64,000 nucleotides of DNA from Oscillatoriaceae cyanobacterium M33_DOE_052 (lineage in GTDB: Bacteria > Cyanobacteriota > Cyanobacteriia > Cyanobacteriales > Laspinemataceae), in NCBI GenBank assembly GCA_015296065.1, contig DVDU01000071.1:1-64000 (forward strand), read 5' to 3'. Positions 41,588 through 50,838 of the stretch are shown piece after piece; the stretch's first letter is position 1; each line of letters opens with the position of its first letter. A program made the translations under genes and the position numbers. Under the pieces are notes generated by a model. It was not told where the DNA came from, did not search any database, and saw nothing but the letters and a program-made list of their open reading frames with translations.

Positions 41588-42811
41588 TCAAATTTGGCGG
41601 CTCAAGGTAAATAATAGGGCACTGGAGACAAAAGCGATGGGGATGGTGATCACCCACGCCAGGATAATTGATTGGATGGTTTGCCACTGGATAGATTTGA
41701 GGTTTTGCACCAAACCAATGCCCATCACGCCGCCCACCAGGGCGTGAGAGGTGGAAACGGGCAGCCCTAGGCTAGAGGCGATGAGGACGGTGGTGGCGGT
41801 GGCGAGTTCGGCGCAGAATCCGCTGCTGGGTTGTAGTTTGGTGATGTTTTCGCCGATCGTCGCGATGACTTTTCCCCCCCAAATGCCTAAACCGGTGACA
41901 ATTCCGGCGCCGCCAAGGAGTAAAATCCATAAGGGGACGTGGAAATTAGCATCAGGAATGGTGCCGGTGTTTTGAATGTGGACAATGGTGGCGAGGGGCG
42001 CGATCGCATTCCCCACATCGTTTGACCCGTGGGCAAAGGCGACAAAGCAGGCGCTGATGATTTGAAATCTTGCTAGTTGCTTTTCTACTTCTTGTCTCTG
42101 GTCAGATGTTGAGTCTGACCACTTGCGGAGGTTGATCGTGGTGAGGGCAATGGTGCTGATGGCTCCCAATGCTAGGGGCAAGTCTTGGGGGGGAAGTTGC
42201 CAACCGAAATGGCGGGCTAGGGGGGCGGTACTTTGTGGCAGGACGATGCTCCCGAATATCCCTACTACTGCGACACTGAGCCAGGGAATCCATTCTCGAT
42301 ACTGCCGCCAAGGGTGGGAATGTTCTAAGATGCCAATTTTGATGGTGCTATAGAAGCTGGCGGCAATGATGGCGCTGACCACTGGGGTGAGTACCCAACT
42401 GATGCAGATGGTGCCGATCGTGGGCCAGTTTATGGCATCTATGCCTGCGGCAACTACACCGAAGCCGGCGATCGCGCCGACAATGGCGTGGGATGACGAT
42501 ACGGGCAACCCCTTGCTGGTGGCTATTTGCAGCCACAATCCACAGGCGATCGTTACCCCTACCATCCCCATTAGTAACACTCTCGGCTCCTGGGTAAATT
42601 CTGCTGGGTTGATCACCCCGGTGGCCAGAGTCTCTGACACTCCACCGCCAAATAATACCGCCCCGGTAAATTCTAATATTCCTGCTACTATTAATGCCTG
42701 TTTCAGGGTTAGGGCTTTAGACCCCACCGATGTCCCCATTGAGTTGGCGACATCATTTGCCCCCAAATTTGCCGCTAAATACAGGGCAAGAATCACTACT
42801 ATAAAGGTCAT
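41588..42811 (-). CDS. Inorganic phosphate transporter, PiT family
   Basis: 407 residues, with about ten to eleven transmembrane helices. The two PiT signature repeats are clear: LYLAANLGANDVANSMGTSV near the N-terminus (GANDVANS) and FVAFAHGSNDVGNAIAPLA in the second half (GSNDVGNA). Each is followed later by a G-x-P-V-S-x-S-H-A motif (LPVSSSHAIVGAI, LPVSTSHALVGGV). PiT carriers take up phosphate (or sulfate in some members) with a cation at the inner membrane. It is not next to pst or pho genes, so regulation by phosphate cannot be inferred. Confidence 0.92.
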   Translation of the reverse strand: MTFIVVILALYLAANLGANDVANSMGTSVGSKALTLKQALIVAGILEFTGAVLFGGGVSETLATGVINPAEFTQEPRVLLMGMVGVTIACGLWLQIATSKGLPVSSSHAIVGAIAGFGVVAAGIDAINWPTIGTICISWVLTPVVSAIIAASFYSTIKIGILEHSHPWRQYREWIPWLSVAVVGIFGSIVLPQSTAPLARHFGWQLPPQDLPLALGAISTIALTTINLRKWSDSTSDQRQEVEKQLARFQIISACFVAFAHGSNDVGNAIAPLATIVHIQNTGTIPDANFHVPLWILLLGGAGIVTGLGIWGGKVIATIGENITKLQPSSGFCAELATATTVLIASSLGLPVSTSHALVGGVMGIGLVQNLKSIQWQTIQSIILAWVITIPIAFVSSALLFTLSRQI

Positions 42812-42849
42812 TTTTTAGGTAATTTTATTTATTTGAAATCGGGTAATTT

Positions 42850-43075
42850 TATTTGAAATCGGCGTTACCAGAAACCGGGTTTCTCCCAGATAATCTATGT
42901 CTATCAAAGAAATATCTGTTAGTAAACCCGGTTTCTTAATGGTTGTTTATTTGGTCATAGAGCTTCAGCCCCATCTGGGGTTCGTAGTTGGCGTGAGCCA
43001 AAAAAATCTAAGTTTAAGAGGGCTGAAGCCCAACTACGAACCTGGTTTAGAGGGCTAAAGCCCTAATAAGAACCT
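42850..43075. repeat. GAAACCGGGTTTC and GGGCTGAAGCCCAACTACG repeats
   Basis: Positions 42868-42945 contain two distant arms CAGAAACCGGGTTTCT and AAACCCGGTTTCTTAA. Positions 42958-43075 contain several copies of the GGGCTAAAGCCCAACTACGAACCT family. They separate the permease start from the 3' end of the DHS-like gene. Confidence 0.85.
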
Positions 43076-43088
43076 ACTAGATGACCCG

Positions 43089-44276
43089 CTATCCATGCCC
43101 GTTGAGGATGGGAGTACCGCAGGGATAGGTGGCTACGGGTGCCTTTCTGTCGGAACTCCCGGCGGATTTTGGTTGACAGCCTTTGGCTTTGGCTAGATGA
43201 TAGTCTAACTTGAGTTTTGTGAGCATCTCCTCTCGCCGATCGTACAGGCGTTTGAGTGGTCGTGGGGCACATTGGTTCATCACATAAGCCGCAATGGTGG
43301 GGAGGGCGATCGTGCTGTCGGCGTAGCAAACCACGGTACTGGGTAGTTGATGGGGTTCGACTTTACCCCAGCTCACGGCTTCGCTGGGAGTGGCCCCAGA
43401 AAGTCCCCCGGTATCTGGGCGAGCGTCGGTAATTTGGATAAAGTAGTCGTGGCCCCGCTCTTCTAAGCCCAAAACTTCGTGAATTTGGGGTTGGGTTTGC
43501 AGAAGGAAGTTTTTGGGACTACCGCCACCAATGATAAAAGCCGCACTCTTACCAGGGATGTCAGTACCGGTTTCCCGTGCGCAATAGGCGATCGCTGCGG
43601 TTTCGTTCACATCCACCGCTGGATCTAGCACTAATTTGGACCCTTCTAAGCTCAAAGCTGCCACGTTCATGCCGATCGAGCTATCGCCTGGGGAAGATGT
43701 GTAGATGGGGACACCACACTCGTAAGCTGTCGCTAGCAAGCCGGAATGTTTCACCGCCAATTTCCGTTCCATTTCCTTGATGTATTTGCCCAAAAGGTGG
43801 TGAAACTCAGCGGTTCCCATCTGCTTCTGGAAAGGCTCGGAGGCGATGAGCTGACGCACGAAATCATCAGTTTCCAGCAGCACATCGTAGTCAAAAATGA
43901 TATCGTAGATGCGAATTTGCCCTTCTTCCCGCAGGCGGGCATCATCGGCAAATGGGTTGCCCCGGTATAGGTTCAAACCGAGAGAGTAATGTATATCGTG
44001 ATACAGATTGGCGCCGGTACTGATGATGTAATCGATAAAGCCACACCGCATCAGTGGTGCCAGGATAGACACGCCAAATCCTGCTGGTGTCATCGCACCA
44101 GAAAGGCTCAGTCCCACCGTCACTCCCTCGCGCATGACTTCTTGACTGAGTAAATGACAGATTTCCCGCAACCGTGCCGAGTTGTACGCGGTGAAATAAC
44201 TGTCTATCAAATCAGTGATAGTCATGTTAGGCGCGATCGGAGCTGGTGCAATTTTGTGGCTGAGCATTTTAGACAT
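43089..44276 (-). CDS. Deoxyhypusine synthase-like enzyme
   Basis: 395 residues from the ATG at 44276 ([13 protein letters not shown]). The open frame extends upstream through repeats but without family-like sequence. The enzyme has the DHS fold with NAD- and spermidine-site segments ([78 protein letters not shown]) and the catalytic lysine in [10 protein letters not shown] (about residue 306). Bacteria lack eIF5A hypusination as a pathway, and bacterial DHS-like proteins are thought to act on polyamines, for example as homospermidine synthase; the activity here is inferred. No other polyamine genes are nearby. Confidence 0.85.
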   Translation of the reverse strand: MSKMLSHKIAPAPIAPNMTITDLIDSYFTAYNSARLREICHLLSQEVMREGVTVGLSLSGAMTPAGFGVSILAPLMRCGFIDYIISTGANLYHDIHYSLGLNLYRGNPFADDARLREEGQIRIYDIIFDYDVLLETDDFVRQLIASEPFQKQMGTAEFHHLLGKYIKEMERKLAVKHSGLLATAYECGVPIYTSSPGDSSIGMNVAALSLEGSKLVLDPAVDVNETAAIAYCARETGTDIPGKSAAFIIGGGSPKNFLLQTQPQIHEVLGLEERGHDYFIQITDARPDTGGLSGATPSEAVSWGKVEPHQLPSTVVCYADSTIALPTIAAYVMNQCAPRPLKRLYDRREEMLTKLKLDYHLAKAKGCQPKSAGSSDRKAPVATYPCGTPILNGHG

Positions 44277-45223
44277 TTTGAGACTCCAAAGATTTGCAAT
44301 TTTGTCACTTGTCACTTGTCCCTTGTGCTTTGTCCGGGCGAAAAGCGAATCGCCCCTCCCAAATGACCAAGGACCAATGACCAAGGACAAATGACTAACG
44401 TTATTTTTTGCCGCCTCAACCCAAGTTTCAAGCAAATTGCTTGATTGACTGCTTAGAGCGACTTTCTGGCTAGGTGTTGAACCAGAGCAATGCCTAAGTT
44501 ACTTGATTAAGTCAAGGCAGCTACAAAAAATTGTCGGTTCGAGGTAGTAATATCTCCCGCAACGGTTCAAAATCGGCTCTCTAGCGCTAACCGATAGCTG
44601 TGTGAAGCTATCATGCTTTGTTGCCGTCCTGATGCAGGAGTTACCTCTAATTTGGCGTGATCTCATGCTGATGAAGCTGGCGCAACTTCGGCATGGTTTC
44701 TCTTCTCTTCTGCCACCCCTTCTCGGAAACTATCCCCTGGCATCGATCGCCGGTAAGATTGACAAGTCCAAAAGGAGTATGCAGGCTTGACGAGAAGATC
44801 CGCTGTACTGATATGGCTTGGGAAAGTGAGCAGGCTCCGTACCCCGCTGCTGTTTCCATGACACTTCTAGCTCCCACGATCGTCGCCAAGGGTAGTTAGT
44901 TAGTGTGTGGGCGTAGCAGCGAGCGCCATTTGCTCGCTAGGGAAGCCACCGTTCACGCGGTGAGAACATATTTAATTTAACACCACATTGAGTAAATCGC
45001 GCACATTCCACCAGAAAATTTTTTCTTGGGGCAGACCTTCGCTCAATCCCTTGCCAGCAGCTAATTTCAGCCGCCAAATTTTTCCTGATTTTTGGCAGAG
45101 TCTGCCTGTCATCCCCTGATGCCGCTTACCACACTTTCTCGATTTTGTCAATGGTCAAAATTATTTTCTTAATGTTTTTGATTGCAGATTGCCAACTGGA
45201 TAAAGACTGGGGGCCTTGTCGCC
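44277..45223. other. Non-coding gap of about 950 bp
   Basis: Positions 44304-44398 are GTCACTTGTCCCTTGTC-type repeats. Positions 44400-44900 contain no credible gene: only short open frames, none with protein-like composition. A pair of small hairpins at about 44917-44965 (AGCGAGC/GCTCGCT and CACCG/CGGTG) is of the kind seen in dispersed repeats. I see no known RNA family here. Confidence 0.5.
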
Positions 45224-46744
45224 TTAGCCTCGACCCCGTTTAATCCACTTTGTGGCAATCCACCACGCCCCTAAAGAACATAGAACACTGCCAAAGAAGA
45301 CCATAAAAAACGGATGGGGAATTAGAGCCAATTCGATTTTTTTGCCATTGGGGAAATACCAAGGTTGAGTGATTAACCCAGAGGTGGAAGCCACGAGTCC
45401 CCCTGTGGCAATTCCTACACCCACAGCTTGTATTTTGTCCTGTAATTCTTGGTTATATTTTTCTTGTTTATCTTTATTATCTTTTTCGGTTTTTTCCCGC
45501 TGGCGATCGCGTTCCGCTTGGTCAATTTCCACTAGACCCCGAATCGTATTAATTGCCGTATCTAACAGCCGTTCCCCTTGCTGAAGATAAACCAAATCCG
45601 CCTCAATTTGCCGCTGGAACCGTTCAAAGGTGCGATCGGCCTTATCTCGCCAAATGCCTAAATCACTTTGACTCTTCACCTCCATCCGACTCAGAGTATC
45701 GAGATAATTTTGCCGATTAATCTCAATAGTATTCTGGAAAGTTCCCAAACTGCGAATCCGTTGGGAATACCCCAAAGACCAGTCTAATAGATTTTTGATT
45801 TCCCGTTTCAATAACCTTAAATCTTTCTCCGATAAATCCGGCGGCACATTAGTGGGAATATTCCCGGGAAATTCCTTAATCGTCTCTTCTATCTTTTTAA
45901 TCTCATCCTGAGATGCTTTATATTCCTGGCGGCTATCCAGAAAATTTTGCCGGTTTTTATGGTAATATAAAAATAGTTCCGGCAAATCCCACTGAATATC
46001 ATTCAGCTTATCCGTAGTTGTTTCGTCAAAAATCAATAAAATTAGGATTTGTCCATACTGATGAGGCCGAAAAATACTTTTATATTCATAAATATAGCCC
46101 CCTAAAAATTCACCAGATTGGTAAAAAAGCGGGGCTTCTGCCAGAAATTTAATTCCCAGAAACTGCTTTAATAGCTCATCAGCAGTAGATTTTAAATTCT
46201 CCACCGTATCTCGACAATTTTGGGCAATAAAACCACTCAAAAAAATTGTACTACCCCAAAATGCTTGGCTAAAAGTTTGCCCGATTTCATCTTGACTACC
46301 TGGATAAGTTCCGGCGAAAAAATCCGCTGGTGGTTTCAGTTGCGATAATTCCGAGAAAGAAATCTCATCATCTCCTGACTTTTGCGGATGATAGAGCGTT
46401 AGAGAAAAACTATAAGTATCATTGAGAAACTGAGGATAAAGAAATCCCTTATATTTTGGTGGCAAGGCTATCCGGTAAATTCCTCTAGCTTTAGAATCGA
46501 GAATTAAATCAAAATTGGCTAATCCAGAATCGAGCATCTTCGGGAAATCTTCCCGAAACTTTAAATTAATTTGCTGGCTGTTTTGGTCTAAAATCTTGCA
46601 GGAGTTTAACAGATTTTGATAGTAAGATGTCACCAAGTCAATTTCCAGATGACGTTCAGTGAAATCTGTCAGATGAACGTTTCTTAAGTGATAACTGAAT
46701 AAGCGGATATTGAGAGCATAAATTGAGCTGGTATTTGCATTCAT
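45224..46744 (-). CDS. Coiled-coil membrane protein, unknown, in CHAT-associated cluster
   Basis: 506 residues. The N-terminal 260 or so residues look like an alpha/beta domain (LRNVHLTDFTERHLEIDLVT, YQNLLNSCKILDQ, IYRIALPPKYKGFLYPQ). The C-terminal half is a long coiled coil rich in Gln/Glu/Lys (QERDRQREKTEKDNKDKQEK near 400-425) followed by two hydrophobic helices (VGVGIATGGLVASTSGLI, FFMVFFGSVLCSLGAWWIA) and a basic tail. It is a membrane-anchored cytoplasmic protein by topology. No family is recognised. It is the last gene of a minus-strand run after CHAT, a small protein and a toxin-antitoxin pair, so it may be an effector or target of that system (inference). Confidence 0.7.
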   Translation of the reverse strand: MNANTSSIYALNIRLFSYHLRNVHLTDFTERHLEIDLVTSYYQNLLNSCKILDQNSQQINLKFREDFPKMLDSGLANFDLILDSKARGIYRIALPPKYKGFLYPQFLNDTYSFSLTLYHPQKSGDDEISFSELSQLKPPADFFAGTYPGSQDEIGQTFSQAFWGSTIFLSGFIAQNCRDTVENLKSTADELLKQFLGIKFLAEAPLFYQSGEFLGGYIYEYKSIFRPHQYGQILILLIFDETTTDKLNDIQWDLPELFLYYHKNRQNFLDSRQEYKASQDEIKKIEETIKEFPGNIPTNVPPDLSEKDLRLLKREIKNLLDWSLGYSQRIRSLGTFQNTIEINRQNYLDTLSRMEVKSQSDLGIWRDKADRTFERFQRQIEADLVYLQQGERLLDTAINTIRGLVEIDQAERDRQREKTEKDNKDKQEKYNQELQDKIQAVGVGIATGGLVASTSGLITQPWYFPNGKKIELALIPHPFFMVFFGSVLCSLGAWWIATKWIKRGRG

Positions 46745-46780
46745 GGTAATTACAATGCCAATTTACAAAAAATCTATATT

Positions 46781-47044
46781 TTAGCCAAAGAAACGGTTAT
46801 AATCATCATGGCTACCAATCCAAAACCAGGTCACTGTATCTTCTGCTTTGAAGCCCAAAGCTCGATAATTGCGCGTCACTCGCACTGACCAAATTTCCTC
46901 TTCTTGGTTAATGCACTTAAAATGGAGAGACGGATGAAACGGATTTTCTGCCCATAGCCGATAAGCCTTGCGGGCACGTTCTCGCACCTCATTGTTAAGC
47001 TGACGATACTCCTGCCAAAATGAAGGCAGAACCTCAGATTTCAT
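46781..47044 (-). CDS. RelE/ParE-superfamily toxin
   Basis: 87 residues (SFWQEYRQLNNEVRERARKA, NPFHPSLHFKCINQEEEIWS, VRVTRNYRALGFKAEDTVTW, IGSHDDYNRFF). The small alpha/beta fold with VRVTRNYRAL and a terminal HDDYNRF is typical of the RelE/ParE plasmid-stabilisation group: either ribosome-dependent mRNA interferases or gyrase inhibitors. Which of the two cannot be told. The start overlaps the antitoxin stop by 4 bp, the usual operon arrangement. Complete and probably functional. Confidence 0.8.
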   Translation of the reverse strand: MKSEVLPSFWQEYRQLNNEVRERARKAYRLWAENPFHPSLHFKCINQEEEIWSVRVTRNYRALGFKAEDTVTWFWIGSHDDYNRFFG

Positions 47045-47268
47045 AGCTCCTCATAATTCATTTTTGTTGCTTTTCCCGCAGCGCGTTCTTGTTTCGCCCG
47101 TCGTGCTGCTGCAACTAAGGCGGACTGGGTGCGACTAAATGACTCATCCCACCGTTGTTCATCCTGTAAATCGGCAATATACTCACGCACATGAGCGACG
47201 ACTTGCCTTTGGATTTCATCGGGTAAAGGCTCTACCATTTCTACCAAATCTGTGATGGCTGATGACAT
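47041..47268 (-). CDS. Antitoxin of the RelE/ParE-type pair
   Basis: 75 residues (MVEPLPDEIQRQVVAHVREY, WDESFSRTQSALVAAARRAK, KATKMNYEEL). Short, acidic in the first half and basic in the second, as expected for a flexible neutralising C-terminus. It lies directly upstream of, and overlaps by 4 bp, the toxin gene at 46781. It probably represses its own promoter as antitoxins usually do (inference). Confidence 0.7.
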   Translation of the reverse strand: MSSAITDLVEMVEPLPDEIQRQVVAHVREYIADLQDEQRWDESFSRTQSALVAAARRAKQERAAGKATKMNYEEL

Positions 47269-47306
47269 GACATTCTCCTAGGGATTGAACTTAACCCAAT
47301 TATGGT

Positions 47307-47684
47307 TTATGTTGATGACTGAGATGGTTGCTGGGATTGGCTTTGGGCAGCTTTGATGGCAGAGCGCAAAGCCGTATTGGTAATGGGTTGTTCTGACTCT
47401 GAAGGCGGAGGCGGAGTCTCGTTATCTCCCAGAGGGTCTTTTTTCACAGTCTGTAAAGCCTCTTTGATGGGCTCATAATGATGCTTATCTAGCCAAGCTA
47501 AAATCACCCCAGCCATCTTTTTATAATCCTCATCTCCGAATTGAGCCAGATTTTGGTCGAGTTCGGCCCAGGTTTCCGGGGTACAAGCGGCAAATATCGA
47601 CGATAACGGTTGCTGGCGCAACATTTCCCAAAATTTACGAACCCGTTTTTTGCTGATTTCATCAATATTTGCAAAAGCCATCAT
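47307..47684 (-). CDS. Small hypothetical protein next to CHAT
   Basis: 125 residues. The first 85 are helical and compact (ANIDEISKKRVRKFWEMLRQ, FAACTPETWAELDQNLAQFG, YKKMAGVILAWLDKHHYEPI). The rest is Pro/Ser/Gln-rich and likely disordered (PPPPSESEQPITNTA, SQSQQPSQSST). No family is recognised. It lies 40 bp downstream of the CHAT gene on the same strand, so it is a likely partner of the CHAT protein (inference). Two adjacent ATGs give alternative starts. Confidence 0.6.
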   Translation of the reverse strand: MMAFANIDEISKKRVRKFWEMLRQQPLSSIFAACTPETWAELDQNLAQFGDEDYKKMAGVILAWLDKHHYEPIKEALQTVKKDPLGDNETPPPPSESEQPITNTALRSAIKAAQSQSQQPSQSST

Positions 47685-47724
47685 AGCCTCCTGGTTGTGG
47701 GGGGTGATATTTCCCTACCATCTA

Positions 47725-50700
47725 TTATTGTCCATTGGCTGAGAAAGCAGCCCAATAGCGAGCCGGGGCAAAGGGACGTTCTGGATCGAACAGGAGAAGC
47801 TCTTCTTGACAAACCTCAATTTCAACCTCGTCTAATTTTAGCTCGTCTCGTAACCAGGTTAAAACACCCTCGCGGGAAATGGTGCGTAACCAGGATTGGG
47901 CGGCTCGCAATGCCATCACGACGGAAAAGTGGCGAGGCAGTTCGTGATAGAGGCGAATCATCAGGAGGGCGGCGGAAAACTCCTCGGCTTCCCAGAGACT
48001 CCCTACCACCGTCCGGGTTCCGGCGAAGAAAAAGGCACTGGCTAACCCCACATAGTCATCGGTTGGGGGAGTTTCCACAAGCCCGGTTTTGCAGGCGGAC
48101 AGGATTAACAGGCGACAATTGGGGATATCCAAACTGGTGAAGATGTCCTGAAAGGTGAGTTTTTCCCGGTTGGCGAGGCGGAGATAGGCTTTGAGGGGTT
48201 CATCTTCGTTAAATTCGCCGTGACAGGAAAAGTGAATATAGCGGCTTTGCTGCAAGAAAGCTCGGTTTTGCGGTTGTTCCAGGGCGGTTTTGGTGGCTTC
48301 GTTATGGCTGAGAACCCGTTGGGGGTCGAACAGGCGGCGCAACACTTCTACCTCGAAATCTGCATAGGTGAGGTCTTCCGTCGGGTTTTGCAGGGCAAAG
48401 AAAGAGGCGGAGGGTTTTTCTAGGGGGGGACGCTGCTGGAGGTTGTTGAGAATTTGACAACTGGGGGCATATTGCACCGGGAACCAGTCTTGCAGGGGTT
48501 TTCCCTCACCCCCGGCCCCTCTCCCAGAGCGGGAGAGGGGAGAAGACGGGACGGGGAGAGCGTGGAGGGGGATGAGGTGCAGTTCCCGGTGGGGAATCAG
48601 GATGAGGTGTTGAATCTCCGATAATTCAGCCAGAAGGCGGGGGAGTTGCAGGGCGGCGCTGAGGGTTTCGAGGCGTTGGGGGAGTTGCTGATTCCAGGTG
48701 TCTTTTCCGTAGTCGCTGCGGTAGTCGAGGATGGCTTGGTCCAGGTGTTGGCGGTCTTCGGCGCTGAAGTGGTGGGGGGTAATCTGGATTTGCTCGTCTT
48801 GGCGGGTGACGAGGAAGGCGTAAAACCCGGAGTCGGCTTCGGTGGGGAGATACCACTCGATGAGGGCGGTTTGGGTGGGGAGGAGGCGGCGCAAGTCCGG
48901 GAGTTGGGCGGGGACTTGTTGGGTGAGGGTAAAGTTGGGGTCGTCGAGTTCCGCGAGCAGGTCTTGGAATTGCTGGTTAGCGGCTTGGAGTTGTTGGCGG
49001 ATGATGCTTTCCGGTGAGGGTTGGTTGGGGTATTTTTCGGTGGTGGGGGTGAGGGTGTCCCTGGAGGTGTAGGCGAGTTGTTGTTGGTAGATGGCAATGC
49101 GACGGCGCAGGTCGCTGATGCGTTGTTTTTGTGCGTCCGTGGCGTTTTTGGGGTAGAGGTTGGCGCTGTCGAGGAGTTCGAGGAGGGTGCGGGATTTACT
49201 GCGTTCCACGGTGAGCAAGGCTTGGGCGTAGTCTTGGTGGTTGATGCAGGCTTGCACCATTTTTTGATAGATATCAAGAGAGTTGGCGATGAGTTCCCGT
49301 TTGGTGGCTTCGGAGGTGGCCCAGTAGCGGCTTTGTTCGATGGCAAGGATGGCTTGGTGGTAGCCTTCGATCGCGATTTCCCAGTTTTGTTGTGCAAATC
49401 CTAAGTCGCCGAGGCTGTGTCCGGTTCGCAAGCAATCTTGAGGGAAGGAGGAGGGGGTATAGACTAGCAAAGCGGCTTTGTAGGAGCGAATTGCTTGTTT
49501 TCGGTTTTCTGCCCGATCGCTTCCCCGGATGCGGTATAAGTAGGCATTGCCCAAGTTATGTTGAGTCATCGCCCACATTTCGGGAAACTCATTAGGAGTA
49601 TAAACTTGCAATGCTTCTTGTAAACAGGCGATCGCCCGCTCAATATTCTCTGCGCGATCGCCTCGGATGCGGGTTTGGTAGGCAGCCCCCAAGCCTATGT
49701 GGGTTCTTGCCCAGTCTTCAGGAAAATCGGTGCGGGTATAAACTTGCAATGCGGCTTGATAGCAAGCGATCGTCTTCTCTAGATTATCTGCTTTTTCTCC
49801 CAGGATGCGGTCAAAGTAGGCAGTTGCTAGATTATTTTTGGCTTCTGCCCATTCAAATGGAAAATCTTCGCGGTTTCTTACTTGTAATGCTGCTTGGTAG
49901 CACTGAATGGCAGTTTCCAAATTATCCTCTCGTTTTCCCAGAATCCGATGACGGTAGCTAGTCCCCAGATTCATTTGAATCCCTGCCCATTGTTCCCGAA
50001 ATTCTTCACGGTTACGAACTTTTAATGCTGCTTTATAGAGATTGATAGCCTGTTCCAGATTCTCCGAACGTTCCCCTCGGATGCGAAACAAATAGGCAGT
50101 ACCCAAATTAGTTTGAGTTCTTGCCCATTCTTGAGGAAATTTTTCATAGCTAAAGACTTCTAACACAGATTTAATAGCAGAAATGCCCTGTTCCAGATTC
50201 TCCGCCCGCTCTCCCACGATGCGATATAAGTAAGCAGTTCCCAGACTCAATTGAGTGTTGGCCCATTCTTTGGGATAGACTCTGCGAGTGAATACAGACA
50301 GAATCGTTTGATATCCAGCAATAGCAATTTCAACATTACTCGAACGATTGCCTAATTTTACTTGCTGCATCAGGTTACTGAAATTGGCTATATCGACAGC
50401 GATACAATACGCCAGAATCGAGTCCACGACAGCAAGAGTCCGACTTGCCCACTGGCGTAAAACTTCGGCAAGACTGAGGGTGAGTTTGTCTTGATTAGCT
50501 TTCAACAGGGGATAAATTTGTTGATAGTTGCCCTGACTGTCATCAATCGTTTTTAGTACCTGCATTAAGAATTGGAGCATCGTATCGGCATTTGGAGGTA
50601 CGGCGTAGGGCGAATCGATTATATTTTCCGATAGGAAACGGGCAATGTTTCTTAAAAAATCGGCATTTCGTTTTTCTCCCCAGCTTTCCATTCGTTTTGC

Positions 50701-50838
50701 CTTCTCTTTCAGGAAAATGAGAAACCCGGTATCTAGTATTTCTTGGTGTCCGTCAAGAATTCGGTTTGCCTCACGGGGAGATGCGAGGAGTTGTTCCACC
50801 AGCTTGACATAGGCTTTGATGCGTTGTTCTTGATCCAT
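47725..50838 (-). CDS. TPR-CHAT caspase-like peptidase
   Basis: 1037 residues from the ATG at 50838 (MDQEQRIKAYVKLVEQLL). An N-terminal helical region is followed by at least eight TPR-like units (residues about 190-540) of form WA.TQ.NLGTAYLYRI.GERAENLEQAI. The C-terminal CHAT domain (about 690-1037) has the catalytic His in IHFSCHGEF (near 869) and Cys in LILSACKTG (near 915). CHAT is a clan CD, caspase-like peptidase; several act in phage defence or cell death when paired with sensor proteins. The frame contains a translated palindromic repeat (SPLSRSGRGAGGEGKP, about 48500-48545) inside the CHAT domain. A small protein, a toxin pair and a membrane protein follow. Confidence 0.92.
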   Translation of the reverse strand: MDQEQRIKAYVKLVEQLLASPREANRILDGHQEILDTGFLIFLKEKAKRMESWGEKRNADFLRNIARFLSENIIDSPYAVPPNADTMLQFLMQVLKTIDDSQGNYQQIYPLLKANQDKLTLSLAEVLRQWASRTLAVVDSILAYCIAVDIANFSNLMQQVKLGNRSSNVEIAIAGYQTILSVFTRRVYPKEWANTQLSLGTAYLYRIVGERAENLEQGISAIKSVLEVFSYEKFPQEWARTQTNLGTAYLFRIRGERSENLEQAINLYKAALKVRNREEFREQWAGIQMNLGTSYRHRILGKREDNLETAIQCYQAALQVRNREDFPFEWAEAKNNLATAYFDRILGEKADNLEKTIACYQAALQVYTRTDFPEDWARTHIGLGAAYQTRIRGDRAENIERAIACLQEALQVYTPNEFPEMWAMTQHNLGNAYLYRIRGSDRAENRKQAIRSYKAALLVYTPSSFPQDCLRTGHSLGDLGFAQQNWEIAIEGYHQAILAIEQSRYWATSEATKRELIANSLDIYQKMVQACINHQDYAQALLTVERSKSRTLLELLDSANLYPKNATDAQKQRISDLRRRIAIYQQQLAYTSRDTLTPTTEKYPNQPSPESIIRQQLQAANQQFQDLLAELDDPNFTLTQQVPAQLPDLRRLLPTQTALIEWYLPTEADSGFYAFLVTRQDEQIQITPHHFSAEDRQHLDQAILDYRSDYGKDTWNQQLPQRLETLSAALQLPRLLAELSEIQHLILIPHRELHLIPLHALPVPSSPLSRSGRGAGGEGKPLQDWFPVQYAPSCQILNNLQQRPPLEKPSASFFALQNPTEDLTYADFEVEVLRRLFDPQRVLSHNEATKTALEQPQNRAFLQQSRYIHFSCHGEFNEDEPLKAYLRLANREKLTFQDIFTSLDIPNCRLLILSACKTGLVETPPTDDYVGLASAFFFAGTRTVVGSLWEAEEFSAALLMIRLYHELPRHFSVVMALRAAQSWLRTISREGVLTWLRDELKLDEVEIEVCQEELLLFDPERPFAPARYWAAFSANGQ
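48500..48545. repeat. CCCTCACCCCCGGCCCCTCTCCC palindrome inside the CHAT gene
   Basis: CCCTCACCCCCGGCCCCTCTCCC-AGAGC-GGGAGAGGGGAGAA forms a hairpin-capable palindrome. It is translated as SPLSRSGRGAGGEGK on the minus strand. It belongs to the family seen at 2255-2312 and 56695-56745. Confidence 0.85.

Noticed and set aside
44277-44435. N-terminal extension of the DHS-like protein to 44435
   Set aside because: It reads through GTCACTTGTC repeats; the family-like sequence begins after 44276.
44600-44890. A possible small RNA or gene before the CHAT-cluster membrane protein
   Set aside because: I looked for tmRNA, SRP RNA, RNase P RNA and 6S-like features and found none; no convincing hairpin pattern or coding signal is visible.
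48597-49397. A 266-codon frame overlapping the CHAT gene on the same strand
   Set aside because: It is a frame-shifted shadow with extreme Pro/Ser/Thr bias. The CHAT frame is continuous and contains the catalytic motifs.
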